In this document: positions 52,798 to 63,920 of the stretch, one piece after another
Position numbering within the stretch: position 1 is the stretch's first letter
Layout: each line of letters starts with the position of its first letter
Source of the DNA: Balanoglossus misakiensis
Taxonomy: Eukaryota; Hemichordata
Reading direction: 5' to 3'
Assembly (NCBI GenBank): GCA_040954595.2
Contig: CM082580.2
Span: forward strand, 1,984,001 to 2,048,000
Length of the DNA stretch: 64,000 bases
Translations under genes and position numbers: made by a program
The notes under the pieces: generated by a model
What the model saw: only the letters and a program-made list of their open reading frames with translations
What the model was told of the DNA's origin: nothing
Databases searched by the model: none

Positions 52798-54147
52798 CTA
52801 ATTTGGGCTGATTATGCGGAGAGCTTTAATGTTCAACTCAATTCCATGATTGTCAGAGACCCAGTCTGGTGAGATTGCTCTGGCCAATGCAATCTGACAT
52901 CTCTGAGATAGGTGACATGCTGGTTGGTCTATTATAGGCCTAGGGTCATCATTTCCATCTTCATTTAAGATGCCTTCCACACCATAATATTCAATGTCAT
53001 CTGGTGCTAGATGTATGCCAGTGGGATTTTGAAACTGGCCTGCAACAAATAGGCGTAGGGGGGAATACCTAGTTGTCCTCATACGGTGGCGTGACCAGGC
53101 TTGCCTCCACATCTCCAATTTCTTGTTAATTCTGTCAAAGTACACACAATGCAAGGCAGCTATATGTCGATCATCTAAAGGATCTAATAGTCCTTCATCT
53201 TCCAAAAAGTAGAATAGTTGGTGATATAGACTCAACACTCCTTCATAAACATCTCTCCATAGCCGTTCAATCCTTTGGTTATGGACGCTCTTCCCGGTGA
53301 TCATGCTTCCTCGATTTGTTCCCCTTTTCTCTAACACGTAATCAGCAATCAAGACATTCTCCATCCCTTTGTCACTTCTAACACGATTTGGTAAACCGTA
53401 ATTGGCCACTCCGGATTTAAAACTTTGCAAAAGCGTGGAAGCCTTGTTGTTGTTGTGACACATTAGGACCACTGGAAGACGACTGAATCCATCGATAGCT
53501 CCAAATACAACCAGGTTCCAACGTATCAGTTTATGGTTTGTGTCAATGTGCCACAACTCATTTGGGCCACGAACATTGTAAACTCTCCTCTGCAACCTTC
53601 CCCTCTGCCTTGCCTCAACACCTTCCTGATCAACCCTATGAATGCTATCTCTCAATCTCATGCGTTGAATTTTTATGTTTCTTTCCAGAAGCAGTTGCTT
53701 TAACAGGTTTTCACCACAATAGGGAAATTCTCTTGTCAAATGTTTCACATGAGAATCCAGTTCATCATCATCTACAACAGTAAAATTTCTTTTACTTAAA
53801 TCGTACCGTAGCATGCGTCGATAAATTTTTCTCTCTGACACAGCCAGCATAGATGCTATTTCTTTGATAGTAAAATCCTCATCCAAAAGATTTTCCAACA
53901 CATATTTCGCGATTAGAAATTCAGGAACCCCACACGTCAGTCCAATTCTGCTTGGGGCTTGGCCTCCATACGTGCAGCAAGCAATCCTTAACACCATCAT
54001 ATCCTTTCTACTGTGTACACCAAGATATTCCAGTTCAGGAACTGTCAACTTGGAGACTATGTCCGGTGTTATCTTCTCCTTTTCAAATTTTCCTTTGCAA
54101 GAGCCAAGATTGAGACTCAGGAGTATTTCGAACATAGGCATTTCCAT
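52798..54147 (-). CDS. IS3-like integrase/transposase of the IS3EU element, intact, 449 aa
   Basis: Catalyses cut and strand transfer of the element. Residues ~5-60 form a SAM-like domain ([20 protein letters not shown] ... [15 protein letters not shown]). Residues ~90-115 are a helix-turn-helix ([20 protein letters not shown]). The rve-type core has Asp202 in [10 protein letters not shown], Asp259 in [11 protein letters not shown] and Glu294 in [12 protein letters not shown], a complete DDE triad. A conserved tail follows ([20 protein letters not shown]). The single exon is fully open; start is the first Met, just before the SAM helix. It lies 265 bp from the right TIR array and converges with the HECT gene. 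It could still be active and drive the non-autonomous IS3EU copies at 28 and 56 kb. Confidence 0.9.
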   Translation of the reverse strand: MEMPMFEILLSLNLGSCKGKFEKEKITPDIVSKLTVPELEYLGVHSRKDMMVLRIACCTYGGQAPSRIGLTCGVPEFLIAKYVLENLLDEDFTIKEIASMLAVSERKIYRRMLRYDLSKRNFTVVDDDELDSHVKHLTREFPYCGENLLKQLLLERNIKIQRMRLRDSIHRVDQEGVEARQRGRLQRRVYNVRGPNELWHIDTNHKLIRWNLVVFGAIDGFSRLPVVLMCHNNNKASTLLQSFKSGVANYGLPNRVRSDKGMENVLIADYVLEKRGTNRGSMITGKSVHNQRIERLWRDVYEGVLSLYHQLFYFLEDEGLLDPLDDRHIAALHCVYFDRINKKLEMWRQAWSRHRMRTTRYSPLRLFVAGQFQNPTGIHLAPDDIEYYGVEGILNEDGNDDPRPIIDQPACHLSQRCQIALARAISPDWVSDNHGIELNIKALRIISPN

Positions 54148-54411
54148 GTCTGCTTGATATATCCTCAGCTATCCAGGGAAAACTATTAGGTGATTGCAGA
54201 TCAAGTGCAGAACAGCTGATCAATGATAGAGGGCAGGCTAAAATGCGTTTCCAGTCATGATGGTGAATGTTATATGTTAATAGTTTAAGTCAGCAGCCCA
54301 TCCAAGTGACATTAATCATAAGTATGGTGTTTGATATTTATCATAATGCTGTTTGCAATAGTAATATTGAAGTAAAGTCAAAGTCTTTATAAAGTTCATA
54401 TATGTACAATT

Positions 54412-54915
54412 GCATTTGGCCATAGTAATAATGGTGTTTGGTCATAAGCATAGTGGGGTCTGTCATAGTATTAAAGGTGTTTGATTATAAGCATAGTGGA
54501 GTCTGTCATAGTATTAAAGGTGTTTGATCATAAGCATAGTGGGGTCTGTCATAGTATTAAAGGTGTTTGGTCATAAGCATAATAGAGTTTGCCATAGTAA
54601 GAATGGTGTTTGGTTATAAGCATAGTGAAGTCTGTTAAAGTAATCACTATGTTTGGTCATAAGCATAATAAAGTTTGCCATAGTAAGAATGGTGTTTGGT
54701 TATAAGCATAGTAAAGTCTGTTAAAGTAATCACTATGTTTGGTCATAAGCATAAAAGTGTTTGCCATAGTAATAATAGTGTTTAGTTATTAAGCATAGTG
54801 AAGTCTGTTAAAGTAATCACTATGTTCAGTTATAGCCATAATAGAGTTTGCCATAGTAAGAATGGTGTTTGGTAATAAGCATAATGGATTCTGTCATAGT
54901 AATAACGGTGTTTTA
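54412..54915. repeat. Right subterminal array of the IS3EU element
   Basis: Inverted counterpart of 33418-34130: GGTGTTTGGTCATAAGCATA with GTGGGGTCTGTCATAGTATT and GAAGTCTGTTAAAGTAATCA units. It is shorter than the left array by a few units. Confidence 0.9.
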
Positions 54916-54970
54916 TTATATAACTGGCCTAAAACAGCCCAAGAGGCAGTTTTGGCGTTCCATACGACAC

Positions 54971-56056
54971 GACGCGAAACAGCTCGTTCACACTCAGTTG
55001 ACATCGCGTGATTTCAGAGCGCGCGCAAACATACGAAAAATTGCTACAATGTTGTACGCAGGCCTAAATATACTCAGTCTCCAACTCGCATTGGGTTTCG
55101 AGCGAAGTTTTGTACCTTACATCTGTCGCACATGCGCCACCAGACTCACCGGGTAACAAGGTTTTAAATAGTGTTAACTAAACCTGTGTTTTTTTGTGAG
55201 TATGTTGAAAATCTCCAACCGAAAGCATTGGAATGTCTGCATTTTTAGATGTAGGCCTATCTTTTTGATACACTCACTTTGAAAAATGATCTGAAGAATC
55301 GGGAATGATTGTACAGAAAATCAACCCGTGCTTATTAAATTCATAAATTGTTTATATAATTCTTTAAACCCCTTAACTGGTAATAATAATAATAATAATA
55401 ACAAACATTTACCCATATTCTTCGTTTATATATTCTATATTAAATTAAAACCTCTAAAGAAAGAAAGAAAGGTAAAACTTACCCACTTAAATTTTGCTGA
55501 GTTGCGGTTAAATTATGTTGTCACCCCAACAGCGAGTTCATGCTGATCCTATTACAAGGAAACGCATACGTGTGTATAAGGTTAATCACGACCATCAAGT
55601 ATAGAAAACATCTCAGTTTTAACTGATAATGTGTGATGAAATCTAACTCATTTGACAAATAGACACGCGTCATACACGTGAGTGTCCTACATGAGGAATG
55701 GATGGGGAACAATATAGTAACATTGTAACGATGTGCTGATTAAATTAAATAACAAAAGCGGGTTAATTGGAATCCGTGCGTAACAGTGCCGTGTATACTG
55801 GCCTGGCGACACTACGAGTAGTGTGCGGATGTTCGCCCACGATCGTTTTGAGGCAAAAAAAAATTTTTTTTTTAATGTTGACATAGATCTAGTATTTAAT
55901 AAGGATATACAAACACATTGGGATATTAAACCTTTCATTAACGATGAGTCGGAGATTTTGTAAATCTGAATCGAACATATTTCGATGCCAGAGTGTGTTG
56001 AACAGAGCGACACTATGTGCTTTACCTGTGTACTGTATGTACGACCCTAGCCGGCA
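54971..56056. other. Intergenic, no gene recognised
   Basis: Flank of the IS3EU insertion. Contains an AAT microsatellite (55380-55402) and no convincing ORF. Confidence 0.4.
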
Positions 56057-56775
56057 TATAGGGTGCCATGTGTTAACTTATTATTTAGCTATATTATTTG
56101 TTCAAAAGTCGTTATTTAACATACTTATATGTATGTAATTATAGATATGCAAACCATTTAAGTCCTGACAATTTAATTATATATAATTTCAAGTTGATTC
56201 AATTATATGCATAAAATGTATTTTATGCTCTTTTATTTATATATTGATTCAATTATATGCATGAAATGTATTTTATGCTCTTTTATTTATATATAATAAA
56301 TTATTTATAAACAATGTCAGTGTCAGTCTATTATATACATATCATTAGTGATTTACATAATTATTTATATATAATTAATTATTTATAAATAATAAAAATG
56401 TAAGTGTATTATATATATATCATGAGTGATTTACATAATTATTTATATATAATTAAATATTTATAAATAATGAAAATGTAAGTGTATTATATATATATCA
56501 TGAGTGATTTACATAATTATTTATATATAATTAATTATTTATAAATAATAAAAATTTAAGTGTATTATATATATATCATGAGTGATTTACATAATTATTT
56601 ATATAGAATTAATTATTTATAAATAATAAAAAATTAAGTGTATTATATATATATCATGAGTGATTTACATAATTATTTATATATAATTAATTATTTATAA
56701 ATAATAAAAATTTAAGTGTATTATATATATATCATGAGTGATTTACATAATTATTTATATATAATTAATTCTGTA
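56057..56775. mobile_element. One-ended IS3EU-type fold-back arm
   Basis: Starts TATAGGGTGCCATGTGTTAA, then follows the arm of the 28169-30223 element through the same AT-rich ~75-bp tandem units (TATATATCATGAGTGATTTA, six or seven copies). It stops near 56775 without the opposite end, so it is a truncated or solo arm. Confidence 0.75.
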
Positions 56776-56984
56776 ATAAAAATGAAGAAAGTACCCTATA
56801 TTTTCTGTAAAGTACGCCCTCACAGGCCATGTAAACAGGAGGGTCAAATAAGACCGTCTGGCAAACGAATGATTAATTCAACGCACCATGTGAGCTGAGC
56901 TGAGTTGGTCTGAGTTGCGTATCACACAGACTTAGGCTGAATTTCAGTGGAGTAACCAGTCCGTTTTAGATTTACCAAGCCACC

Positions 56985-59090
56985 ACGTATTGTGTTAATT
57001 CATTCATTGCATCAATATATTTTGTCTATTCCCAGCGCTGGCCAAAAAGCTTGGCACCTGCTAAAATCAACTCATCTGCTGTGGGCCCGTTTACCTGTGG
57101 CAACGTTTATTCCTAGCAAGCCACCACGCAATGTTGGGGTCAACCTGTCAACACAGATGCCAGCATTCATGTGAGTGAGTATCAGGACTGACATTGTCTT
57201 TGCTGAATAATTCATATTGCCTATTCTAGAATTCTTAGAGGCATTTGGAGAGTTCATTGCCTGGTCAACCAAACTAGACCCTCTGACAGCTGAAACAAAA
57301 TGCGTATTGTGTTCATTCATTCATTGCATCAATATATTTTGTCTATTCCCAGCGCTGGCCAAAAAGCTTAGCACCTGCTAAAATCAACTCATCTGCTGTG
57401 GGCCCGTTTACCTGTGGCAACTGTTCAGAGGAGAGAACGTTTATTCCTAGCAAGCCACCACGCAATGTTGGGGTCTACCTGTCAACACACGGGCGTCATG
57501 GAACAATAACAATAAACGCGGCGCCCTCAACGAATACACAATAAACATTTCGGTTTTTTTGTGTGTGAACGAGAACTGCAATAAAGCTTGGTCAGTTAAC
57601 AAATCCACACCGTACGCGTACCTGTCTATGCCCTGTTTGTACAGTTGTACGACATCGCATTGCGATCGTGTTGAGCTGTTTTTGTTCTACCTAATGTACG
57701 CATGCGTGCGCGCCGGCGACTTCGTTGCTGTGTACGTGTACGTGAGTACACATATATACAGGGTATGAAACGAATTTTCAGCCCACCGCCATTTGGCAAC
57801 TATTACGAAGAGGATTGCTACCAAACCAGAGTATGCGTTTTAGATGACAGAGAAACCTAATGTCTGGCTATTCATGTTTCAAAAGTCGGTCGAACATTCG
57901 AGATATTATCGATCGAAAAGTGTCACTCGTCCTGGGGACGTGCGTTACCGACGTAAAATGGCGTTTTGGCGATGACGCAAATTTCGCCATGAAAGGTATA
58001 CATAGGACATACTGTTTTCATGCAAAAAAATCATAGCAAATATAACAGTGATGCACATGAACAACGTCCACCATGACTGGGAGGAGCTGAGCTGAGCTCA
58101 CGCGTAGTTTCATACACATGATATAAAACCCGGCGATCGAACACGGCACTTCTGGTCACCAGATTCGCAATGGTTTTGTATACGGATTTGTTGTATTTTT
58201 CACGTTTTCCGTTTTTTATTCATGATTAATCCAACACTTTTCAACACACATTCTAAGCAAAAATAAAAATTATTGACTACACTTCGATGGCACTCTGCTC
58301 CGTAGAAAGAAGTGTCCCCCCTGGCCCCCCTTTTTGGTAACGCACGTCCCCAGACTCCATGTGAGCGATTGCATACCCTTCCTTACATACACTGTATACG
58401 AGCGCGTCTGTCCTGGCTAGCAATGGAGGCGGACAGAAACTGTTGTCTGCTGGCCGGGCGCGTGAGCGCGCGCGGTTGAAGATTGCGCCATCAGCGTTCA
58501 GTTATGACTAAAATGACGTCATACACCTGAAGCACTGTGAACTTCCGCTTTCCGCGCTGGTGCGTTCGTTCGCATATCATGCGTTTGGTCATTGGAAAGG
58601 GGGATATTCTGCTGTTGAAAACGTGACAGAGAAGCCGGTAGGCCTTTCGTGAGTGCAGTTCTCGTTCACACCAAAAAAACAACCCAAAAACGAAATATTT
58701 TCTTGTGTGTTCGTTGATCGAGTTTATTATTTATCCCATACACTTCAGTGTTCCATGACGCCCGTGGTCAACACAGATGCCAGCATTCATGTGAGTGAGT
58801 ATCGGGACTGACCTTGTCTTTGCTGAATAATTCATAATGCCTATTGTAGAATTCTTAGAGGCATTTGGAGAGTTCATTGCCTGGTCAACCAAACTACACC
58901 CCTAGCTGAAACAAAATGCATATTTTGTTCATTCATTCATTGCATCAATATATTTTGTCTATTCCCAGCGCTGGCCAAAAAGCTTGGCACCTGCTAAAAT
59001 CAACTCATCTGCTGTGGGCCAGTTTATCGGTGGCAACTGTTCAGAGGAGAGAACGTTTATTCCCAGCAAGCCACCGCGTAAAGTTCCACG
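56985..59090. repeat. ~316-bp tandem repeat, 2.5 copies, split by an insertion
   Basis: The unit begins TTCATTCATTGCATCAATAT, contains CCCAGCGCTGGCCAAAAAGC and CCAGCATTCATGTGAGTGAG, and ends GAAACAAAATGC. Copies: 56985-57300, 57301-57487 plus 58774-58917, and 58918-59090. The second copy is interrupted by the element at 57488-58766. Confidence 0.8.
57488..58766. mobile_element. 1279-bp TIR element with 7-bp TSD
   Basis: CACGGGCGTCATGGAACA at the left is mirrored by TGTTCCATGACGCCCGTG at the right. GTCAACA flanks both sides (57481-57487 and 58767-58773), and the empty repeat unit confirms the target. It contains a further inverted pair (CTGGGGACGTGCGTTACC ~57934, complement ~58354). No transposase ORF. 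CA...TG ends and 7-8 bp TSD suggest P- or hAT-type mobilisation, unresolved. Confidence 0.78.
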
Positions 59091-60462
59091 TGCATTCCCG
59101 GCCCTGGTTTTATTTATGTTTACAGACAATATTGCATTTTTGTACAAGTATTTTAATCAACTATAAATTTTGAATGTGTCATTTACCTGAACCGGTCATG
59201 TTGACCAGAATGATACATTCCTATCTTCACTCACCCTAGAAATATGTGATTGAGACATAGGTCATTTGCATAAGCTAACATACCAGAAAGTAAGCATATC
59301 TGTTGTTTTCCCTGTGCCACTGCCATCAAAGTAAAAATGAGACATTTTGTAGAGCAAACTCCAATTTTTTGTTCTCAATAAACATGGATGAATTACATAG
59401 AATGTGTTTGTTGTTTACAGTCTTTAAATGACACATTAGATTATGCACTTTACAAAACGTTTCTGAGAAACAAGTGACTAATTAAAGCTGCAAGCAGCGT
59501 TGAAGGGGCCCAAGCAAAGCGATAATACTCATGAGAACCCTAAGAGTGCATGCAGTGTTTTATAAGCGAACTGTGTAGGCTGTATGGGTGTGGATGGGGG
59601 GATGTGGGTAAGGAGGTGAAAGGTAACCCATGGTAAGCACAAATGGGTAGGAAATAAGGCTTTATGTTGGTAGAGAAACTGAAGGGAACATGTAGGTGTA
59701 GTAGTGAGACAGTAATGATGTGTGCACAAAGAGAGGTAATTAGGTGTTGCAGGTGATGCCGGAATTGGGGATTTAAGAATATGTATTAAGCGTGTACTTG
59801 AAAACCAAGGCTGTACCTCCTGCGGTTGCGTGGATGGGAGGAGAAGGTGAAGTAGGTGAAGGGTCAACTGAGGTCACCTGAACTGGGGGCAAAGTGCGGG
59901 ACACAAATTTGATGTCGCATTAAAAAGCGAATGTCAGCTGTGAGCGTGTGTTTGCGGTGATTGGTGAAGTGGGCACAACATTGGTGTAGTGTGTTTGACC
60001 ACAAAGGTGGTGGGTGGTGTGGTTGCTGGGAGATGGGGAAGCACACCAAGGTCTGCATGCAATGGAAACTGAATGTTGAGCTCTTTTGGTTAGTTGGCAA
60101 TGTGGCATGCATGAAGTAAAGAGTTGAGCAGGTGTCACAGGTGGCTTGGCAATGTTGCTCTTTATTTGGGTATCATTGTGTTAACTGGGGGTAGGCAAGT
60201 TGTAGGTCATGGCTATGGGTGGAGTGTGGAAGGATACTGTAAGGCAAGGTGGAACAGTCGAGAGGTATGTTTCAGAAAAAATATGTTTATTAAATATAAT
60301 AGAAGTAAACGTAAATTGAAAATAAAATATAGTATCTATTTATCTGTGTATCTATCTGTCTATGTATCTATTGATCTGTCTGTGTAATTGTCTATGTATT
60401 GATATATTGATGGAAATATGTAAGCAAACGGCGAAAAGTAAGCATCAAATAAGCTGAGTAAA

Positions 60463-60720
60463 TATAATGCAACAGTGGAAATGTTGCGTGCCAAAGAACA
60501 AAGGAGTTAAAAGTTGAAAAAAATGAAGTGGTATTGGAACTAAAAAAACAACAAAGCATCGAATTACTTAATTAAAAATAATGCAACAGTGAAAATGTTG
60601 CGAGTCAAAGTGAAGTAGTCATATGTAAACAAAGATGAAGTGGTATTTGACTATGAAAATAACAACAACTAAGCATTGAATCACTGAAATAAAAATAATG
60701 CAACAGTGGAAATGTTGCAA
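60463..60720. repeat. ~112-bp tandem repeat, 3 copies
   Basis: AATGCAACAGTGGAAATGTTGC-type units start near 60466, 60578 and 60690, followed by AAAGTGGTATT-like spacer and ATTAAAAATAATGC. Lies downstream of the RPA-like gene. Confidence 0.7.
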
Positions 60721-60999
60721 GACAAAGAACAAAGTAGTTAAATGTGGGAAGTTCTAAAAAATCAGTCATGAAAGTAGCTAAAATAAAATCTATGTAACTA
60801 TAAAAATAACTAATAACTTGATATGCAAAATACGAAAAGGAAGCATGCAAAAATGTGTATATGAAATGATGGGGGGGGAGAGTGATTGGATGAGCTTCTG
60901 GAAGTATTGAATGGGAATGGACAAATGTGGTGAGGGCAGAGTGGAATGGGTGTGGGGGAGATTGGAAGGCAGGTTGTGAGATGTCAGGGGCAGTGGAGA

Positions 61000-62859
61000 T
61001 TAGAGCAGGGGTTGAGAACTGGTGTTGGATTGGCCTGAGATGGGGCATGGAGGAAGTGGAGGTGGTGATGGTGGAGTGGTGGGGGATTGGCATGTGGGTG
61101 TAGAGGAAGGTGGGGATGGAGGGGTGGTGGATTGCATAGTGGAAGGAGACGTGGGAGGTGGTGGTGGAGTGGAGGAGGTTGTTGTGGGGAGGTGGGCGAG
61201 AACCAGGTAGTCCATGACTGTGAATGTGGTGGGTGGCATGTCGAGGAGGAGCTCCTCGGTGATGTCTGTGTTGATGAGAGGATGCATTGGAAACATAGTG
61301 GAGAGGACATGGGAGGGGATGGAGAGTTTGTGGATTTCATTGGTGGATGTGGCGAGGGTGATGTGGGTTGTGATGGAGGGTGTTAAGCGGGAGGTTTTCA
61401 TACTCATCTGGCAGCCGGGGCATTTGATGGTGTTGATCTCTGTGGAGAATGGTGGCAGGGTATTTCTGCATCTGCAGACGTACTTTGTAGTGGATTGTGC
61501 TGTCTCGATTTGTCCTGTAAGTGTTGTGGAGGGGTCGGCATTGTTGATGATGTTGTCCATGTTGAAAGCGGGGGTGATGATGGTGTCTTTTGTAGTGGTG
61601 AGAGTCTTTTTATTGAAAAAACGAACGGATAGGTTGGTGAAATTGTACGTCTGGCCGATGCGAACTTGTGGAATGTCGTTACTCCAGAGGGCGAGCTTCA
61701 TGGTTGCTGTTTGATCGGCGATGTATACCATCTGTTTTTGGACTTGAGATCCAGATGGCATGGTCTGGTGGGTGGCTTGATCAGCCAGTTGTACAGCCTT
61801 GGCTGTAGTGTTGACCTGGAAGAAGGATATGGTGTTGGGGTGAGTTTTGGTAGGTATAAGATGTTTAAGAGGCTCAGCATAAAAGGGGCAAAGTGTGAGA
61901 AGGTGCCATTATATTCAGTGTATGGGATCTGTTGTGTATGGGATACGATGTTAGGCAGTGTGTGCGTGTGTGTGTATGTAGATGTGGCTATGTGGAGAAT
62001 TGATGTGAGTACATAGATGTTGGAGTGTAGTTGTTGGCATGAGTGAGAAATTAGGTGAAATGATTGAGGGGTACCCAAGATGTAGGGAATTGGATGTGCT
62101 ATTATGTGGTGTACCAGTGGGAATGAAGGTGTGTGTGGGTGTAGGTAATAAATGTAACATGTGCATTGAAGTGAATGGTGTATTCTACTTGGGAATTATG
62201 GGGAGATGGTAGTGAAGTGGGTGTGTGTCGGTTGAATGTGAGTGGTGTACATGATATGTAAAAAGGTGTTGTGGGAATGGGGGCGGTGTAGCTGAGAGAT
62301 GCGCAGAAGTGCTGTATAGCATGGGGAGATGAAGGGGGGTAGTGTAATTTGGGGGTGAGATAGTGTTATGTAGGTGGGTGAGCTAGATAGTTGGTGTGCA
62401 GTTGGCGGAGTTGTTTGTGGAGAAATTGTAGATGGTAGTATTGTGCGAGGTTTTGTGGTGCTTTGTGAGCGGGTTGTATGAGTGTAATATTGAGGGCCGA
62501 GAGCGCATGTGTGCTTTGAATTGGAAATGTCAGTAAGTGGAAGGCTGGGGAGTTGTGGAAGGAGCTGAAGAATAAGAGGCAAATTGGTATTATGTGTGTG
62601 GACAGTCGTGTGAGGGGAAAGTAGATTGTGATGAATGAGGCAAAGTGTACTTACGCGTTGGAAAGGTGGTGTGTCGTCCATGATTTTTTTCAGCGTTAAT
62701 GCCTGGATGTCGGTGGAGTTGGCTGCAGGGGTGGTGTCATAACTAAAAGGCAGGGTTCTTGCAATGGAAACTGTTGATCTTGCATTGACCTGGATGTCGT
62801 TTTTCGTGGGGTCACGCCGGGATTGAACGTGACGGGTGTTTCTGATTTTTACAGGACTC
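61000..62859 (-). CDS. RPA1-like OB-fold single-stranded-DNA-binding protein, last two exons
   Basis: Exon 62859-62655 (acceptor CTTCCAG, donor GTAAGT) ends ...MDDTPPFQR and joins in phase to 61815-61000 (VNTTAKAVQLADQ). The product then reads QKQMVYIADQTATMKLALWS, QVRIGQTYNFTNLSVRFFNK (OB fold of the replication protein A type) and a zinc ribbon C-R-C ... CPGC. A Pro/Ser/Thr-rich tail follows to TAA/TAG at 61000. RPA-like proteins bind ssDNA, and related genes are carried by Helitrons and are multicopy in some invertebrates. Earlier exons were not found, so the start is unknown. Frame is open. I saw no Rep/helicase of a Helitron in the window, so element membership is open. Confidence 0.7.
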
Positions 62860-63218
62860 CTGGAAGGAAACGAGAAGTTTATTACAAAAGTGTTTTAAAG
62901 GGATGTGATGTGGTTGGAAGTTGGAAGGTGGTAGTGGTGTGAGGGGAGTTGAAAGCAGAGTTGGGTGTATGGAAAATATGTGAAAGCAGTGAATGGTTTG
63001 GAATAGAGTGTTGGTGAGGGGGTGTGGAGATGGAAAGTGGTTATGTTGGAAAGTGTAGGTTAGTTTTAAATTACGGTGTGTAGAAGGGGGTGGAGTGTGT
63101 GTGTGGTGGAACATTCAGGAAGACGATATGTAAAGTAAGTGTTGTTGTTATTTAGTTGAGGGGAGAACATGGTGGGGGGGATGTAAAGTGTTTGGGACAT
63201 GAAGTTGACAGTGGGCAT

Positions 63219-63569
63219 TACAGTGACAAAGTATTTCTGTTGCTGCCTCTTTTCTGTTAAGTACGTTAGATGCAAGACATTGTTGTATTATTGTACATGT
63301 GGATATATAGCGAATCAACATGTGAGCACAAACAACTTAATTCCAATTGTAGACACAAGAGTGGAGAAATCGGCAAAAGGAATATGCGGGCTTTACTGTT
63401 TATTCAGTTTGGGTAAGTTTTTAATGTGATATTGTACAAATGGGAAGGAAGTTGTGTGTCGTTGAACATTCATTCGCTATATATTAACATGTAGAATAAC
63501 ATGAATGGTTTCTGGTATCAAACATAATTAATGGAAAAAAGGGGGCGGCGAGAGAGAGACTTTGTCCCT
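63219..63569. mobile_element. TTAA MITE, family B, left copy
   Basis: Diverged left end (AGTGACAAAGTATTTCTG) and a clear right end GAGAGAGAGACTTTGTCCCT just before the TTAA at 63570-63573. It shares CATGTGGATATATAG and AATTAATGGAAAAAA with the neighbouring copy. Confidence 0.65.
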
Positions 63570-63573
63570 TTAA

Positions 63574-63920
63574 AGGGACAAAGTCTCTCTCTCGCTGGCC
63601 TTTTTCCATTAATTATGTTTGATACAAAACACTCCTTATGTTATTGTACATGTGGATATATAGTGAATCAACATTCAACCACACAACACTTCCTTCCCAC
63701 TTGTATGATATGAGAGTAAAAACTCGCCCAAAATGAATAAATGGTAAAGAACGATTATTCATTTTGGCGAGTTTTTTCACTCTCCTGTCTATAACAGGAA
63801 TGGAACATGTGTGTGGTTGAACGTTCATTCACTATATATCCACATGTAGAATAACAAACGTTGTCTGGTATCAAATATAATTAACGGAAAAAAAGGCAGC
63901 GAGAGAGAGACTTTGTCCCT
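63574..63920. mobile_element. TTAA MITE, family B, right copy
   Basis: AGGGACAAAGTCTCTCTCTC at 63574 is mirrored by GAGAGAGAGACTTTGTCCCT ending 63920; TTAA lies at 63570-63573 and 63921-63924. Nearly palindromic throughout, around CATTTTGGCGAGTTTTT. Likely mobilised by a piggyBac- or Kolobok-type enzyme. Confidence 0.8.

Larger units (their letters stand above)
33364..54964. mobile_element. 21.6 kb IS3EU-type DNA transposon carrying a HECT ubiquitin ligase gene
   Basis: Terminal inverted repeats start TATGGAACGCCAAAACTGCC at 33364 and end with the complement at 54964. The outer ~60 bp are nearly identical, then both run into arrays of ~43-bp repeats. CGACAC is duplicated at 33358-33363 and 54965-54970, proving the two ends moved together. 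Inside are the minus-strand IS3-like integrase (52798-54147) and the plus-strand SAM-HECT gene (34365-47226), convergently oriented. The rest is later insertions: LINEs at 34835-36601, 40.2-44.5 kb and 47511-51297; MITEs at 37.2-37.6, 46429-46830, 47681-48584 and 52121-52268; and a Crypton relic. Removing dated insertions leaves roughly 9-10 kb. Placement in IS3EU rests on the integrase, TAY ends and 6-bp TSD (established as I recall); HECT as an intrinsic cargo is inference. Confidence 0.85.
59480..63170. other. Strand-asymmetric, C-depleted tract
   Basis: For about 3.7 kb the plus strand is G/T/A with very few C, both in exons and introns of the minus-strand RPA-like gene and beyond it. Neighbouring sequence is not skewed. 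Several spurious Gly/Val-rich (plus) and Pro/Thr/His-rich (minus) ORFs result. Confidence 0.7.

Noticed and set aside
53538-54157. Plus-strand ORFs within the integrase gene
   Set aside because: Shadows of the intact 449-aa minus-strand integrase.
59529-60138. Pro/His/Thr-rich minus-strand ORFs
   Set aside because: Open because of base skew; no splice-compatible frame or recognised domain.
61022-61714. Gly/Val-rich plus-strand ORFs opposite the RPA-like gene
   Set aside because: Antisense shadows of the RPA-like exon caused by the G-rich, C-poor skew.
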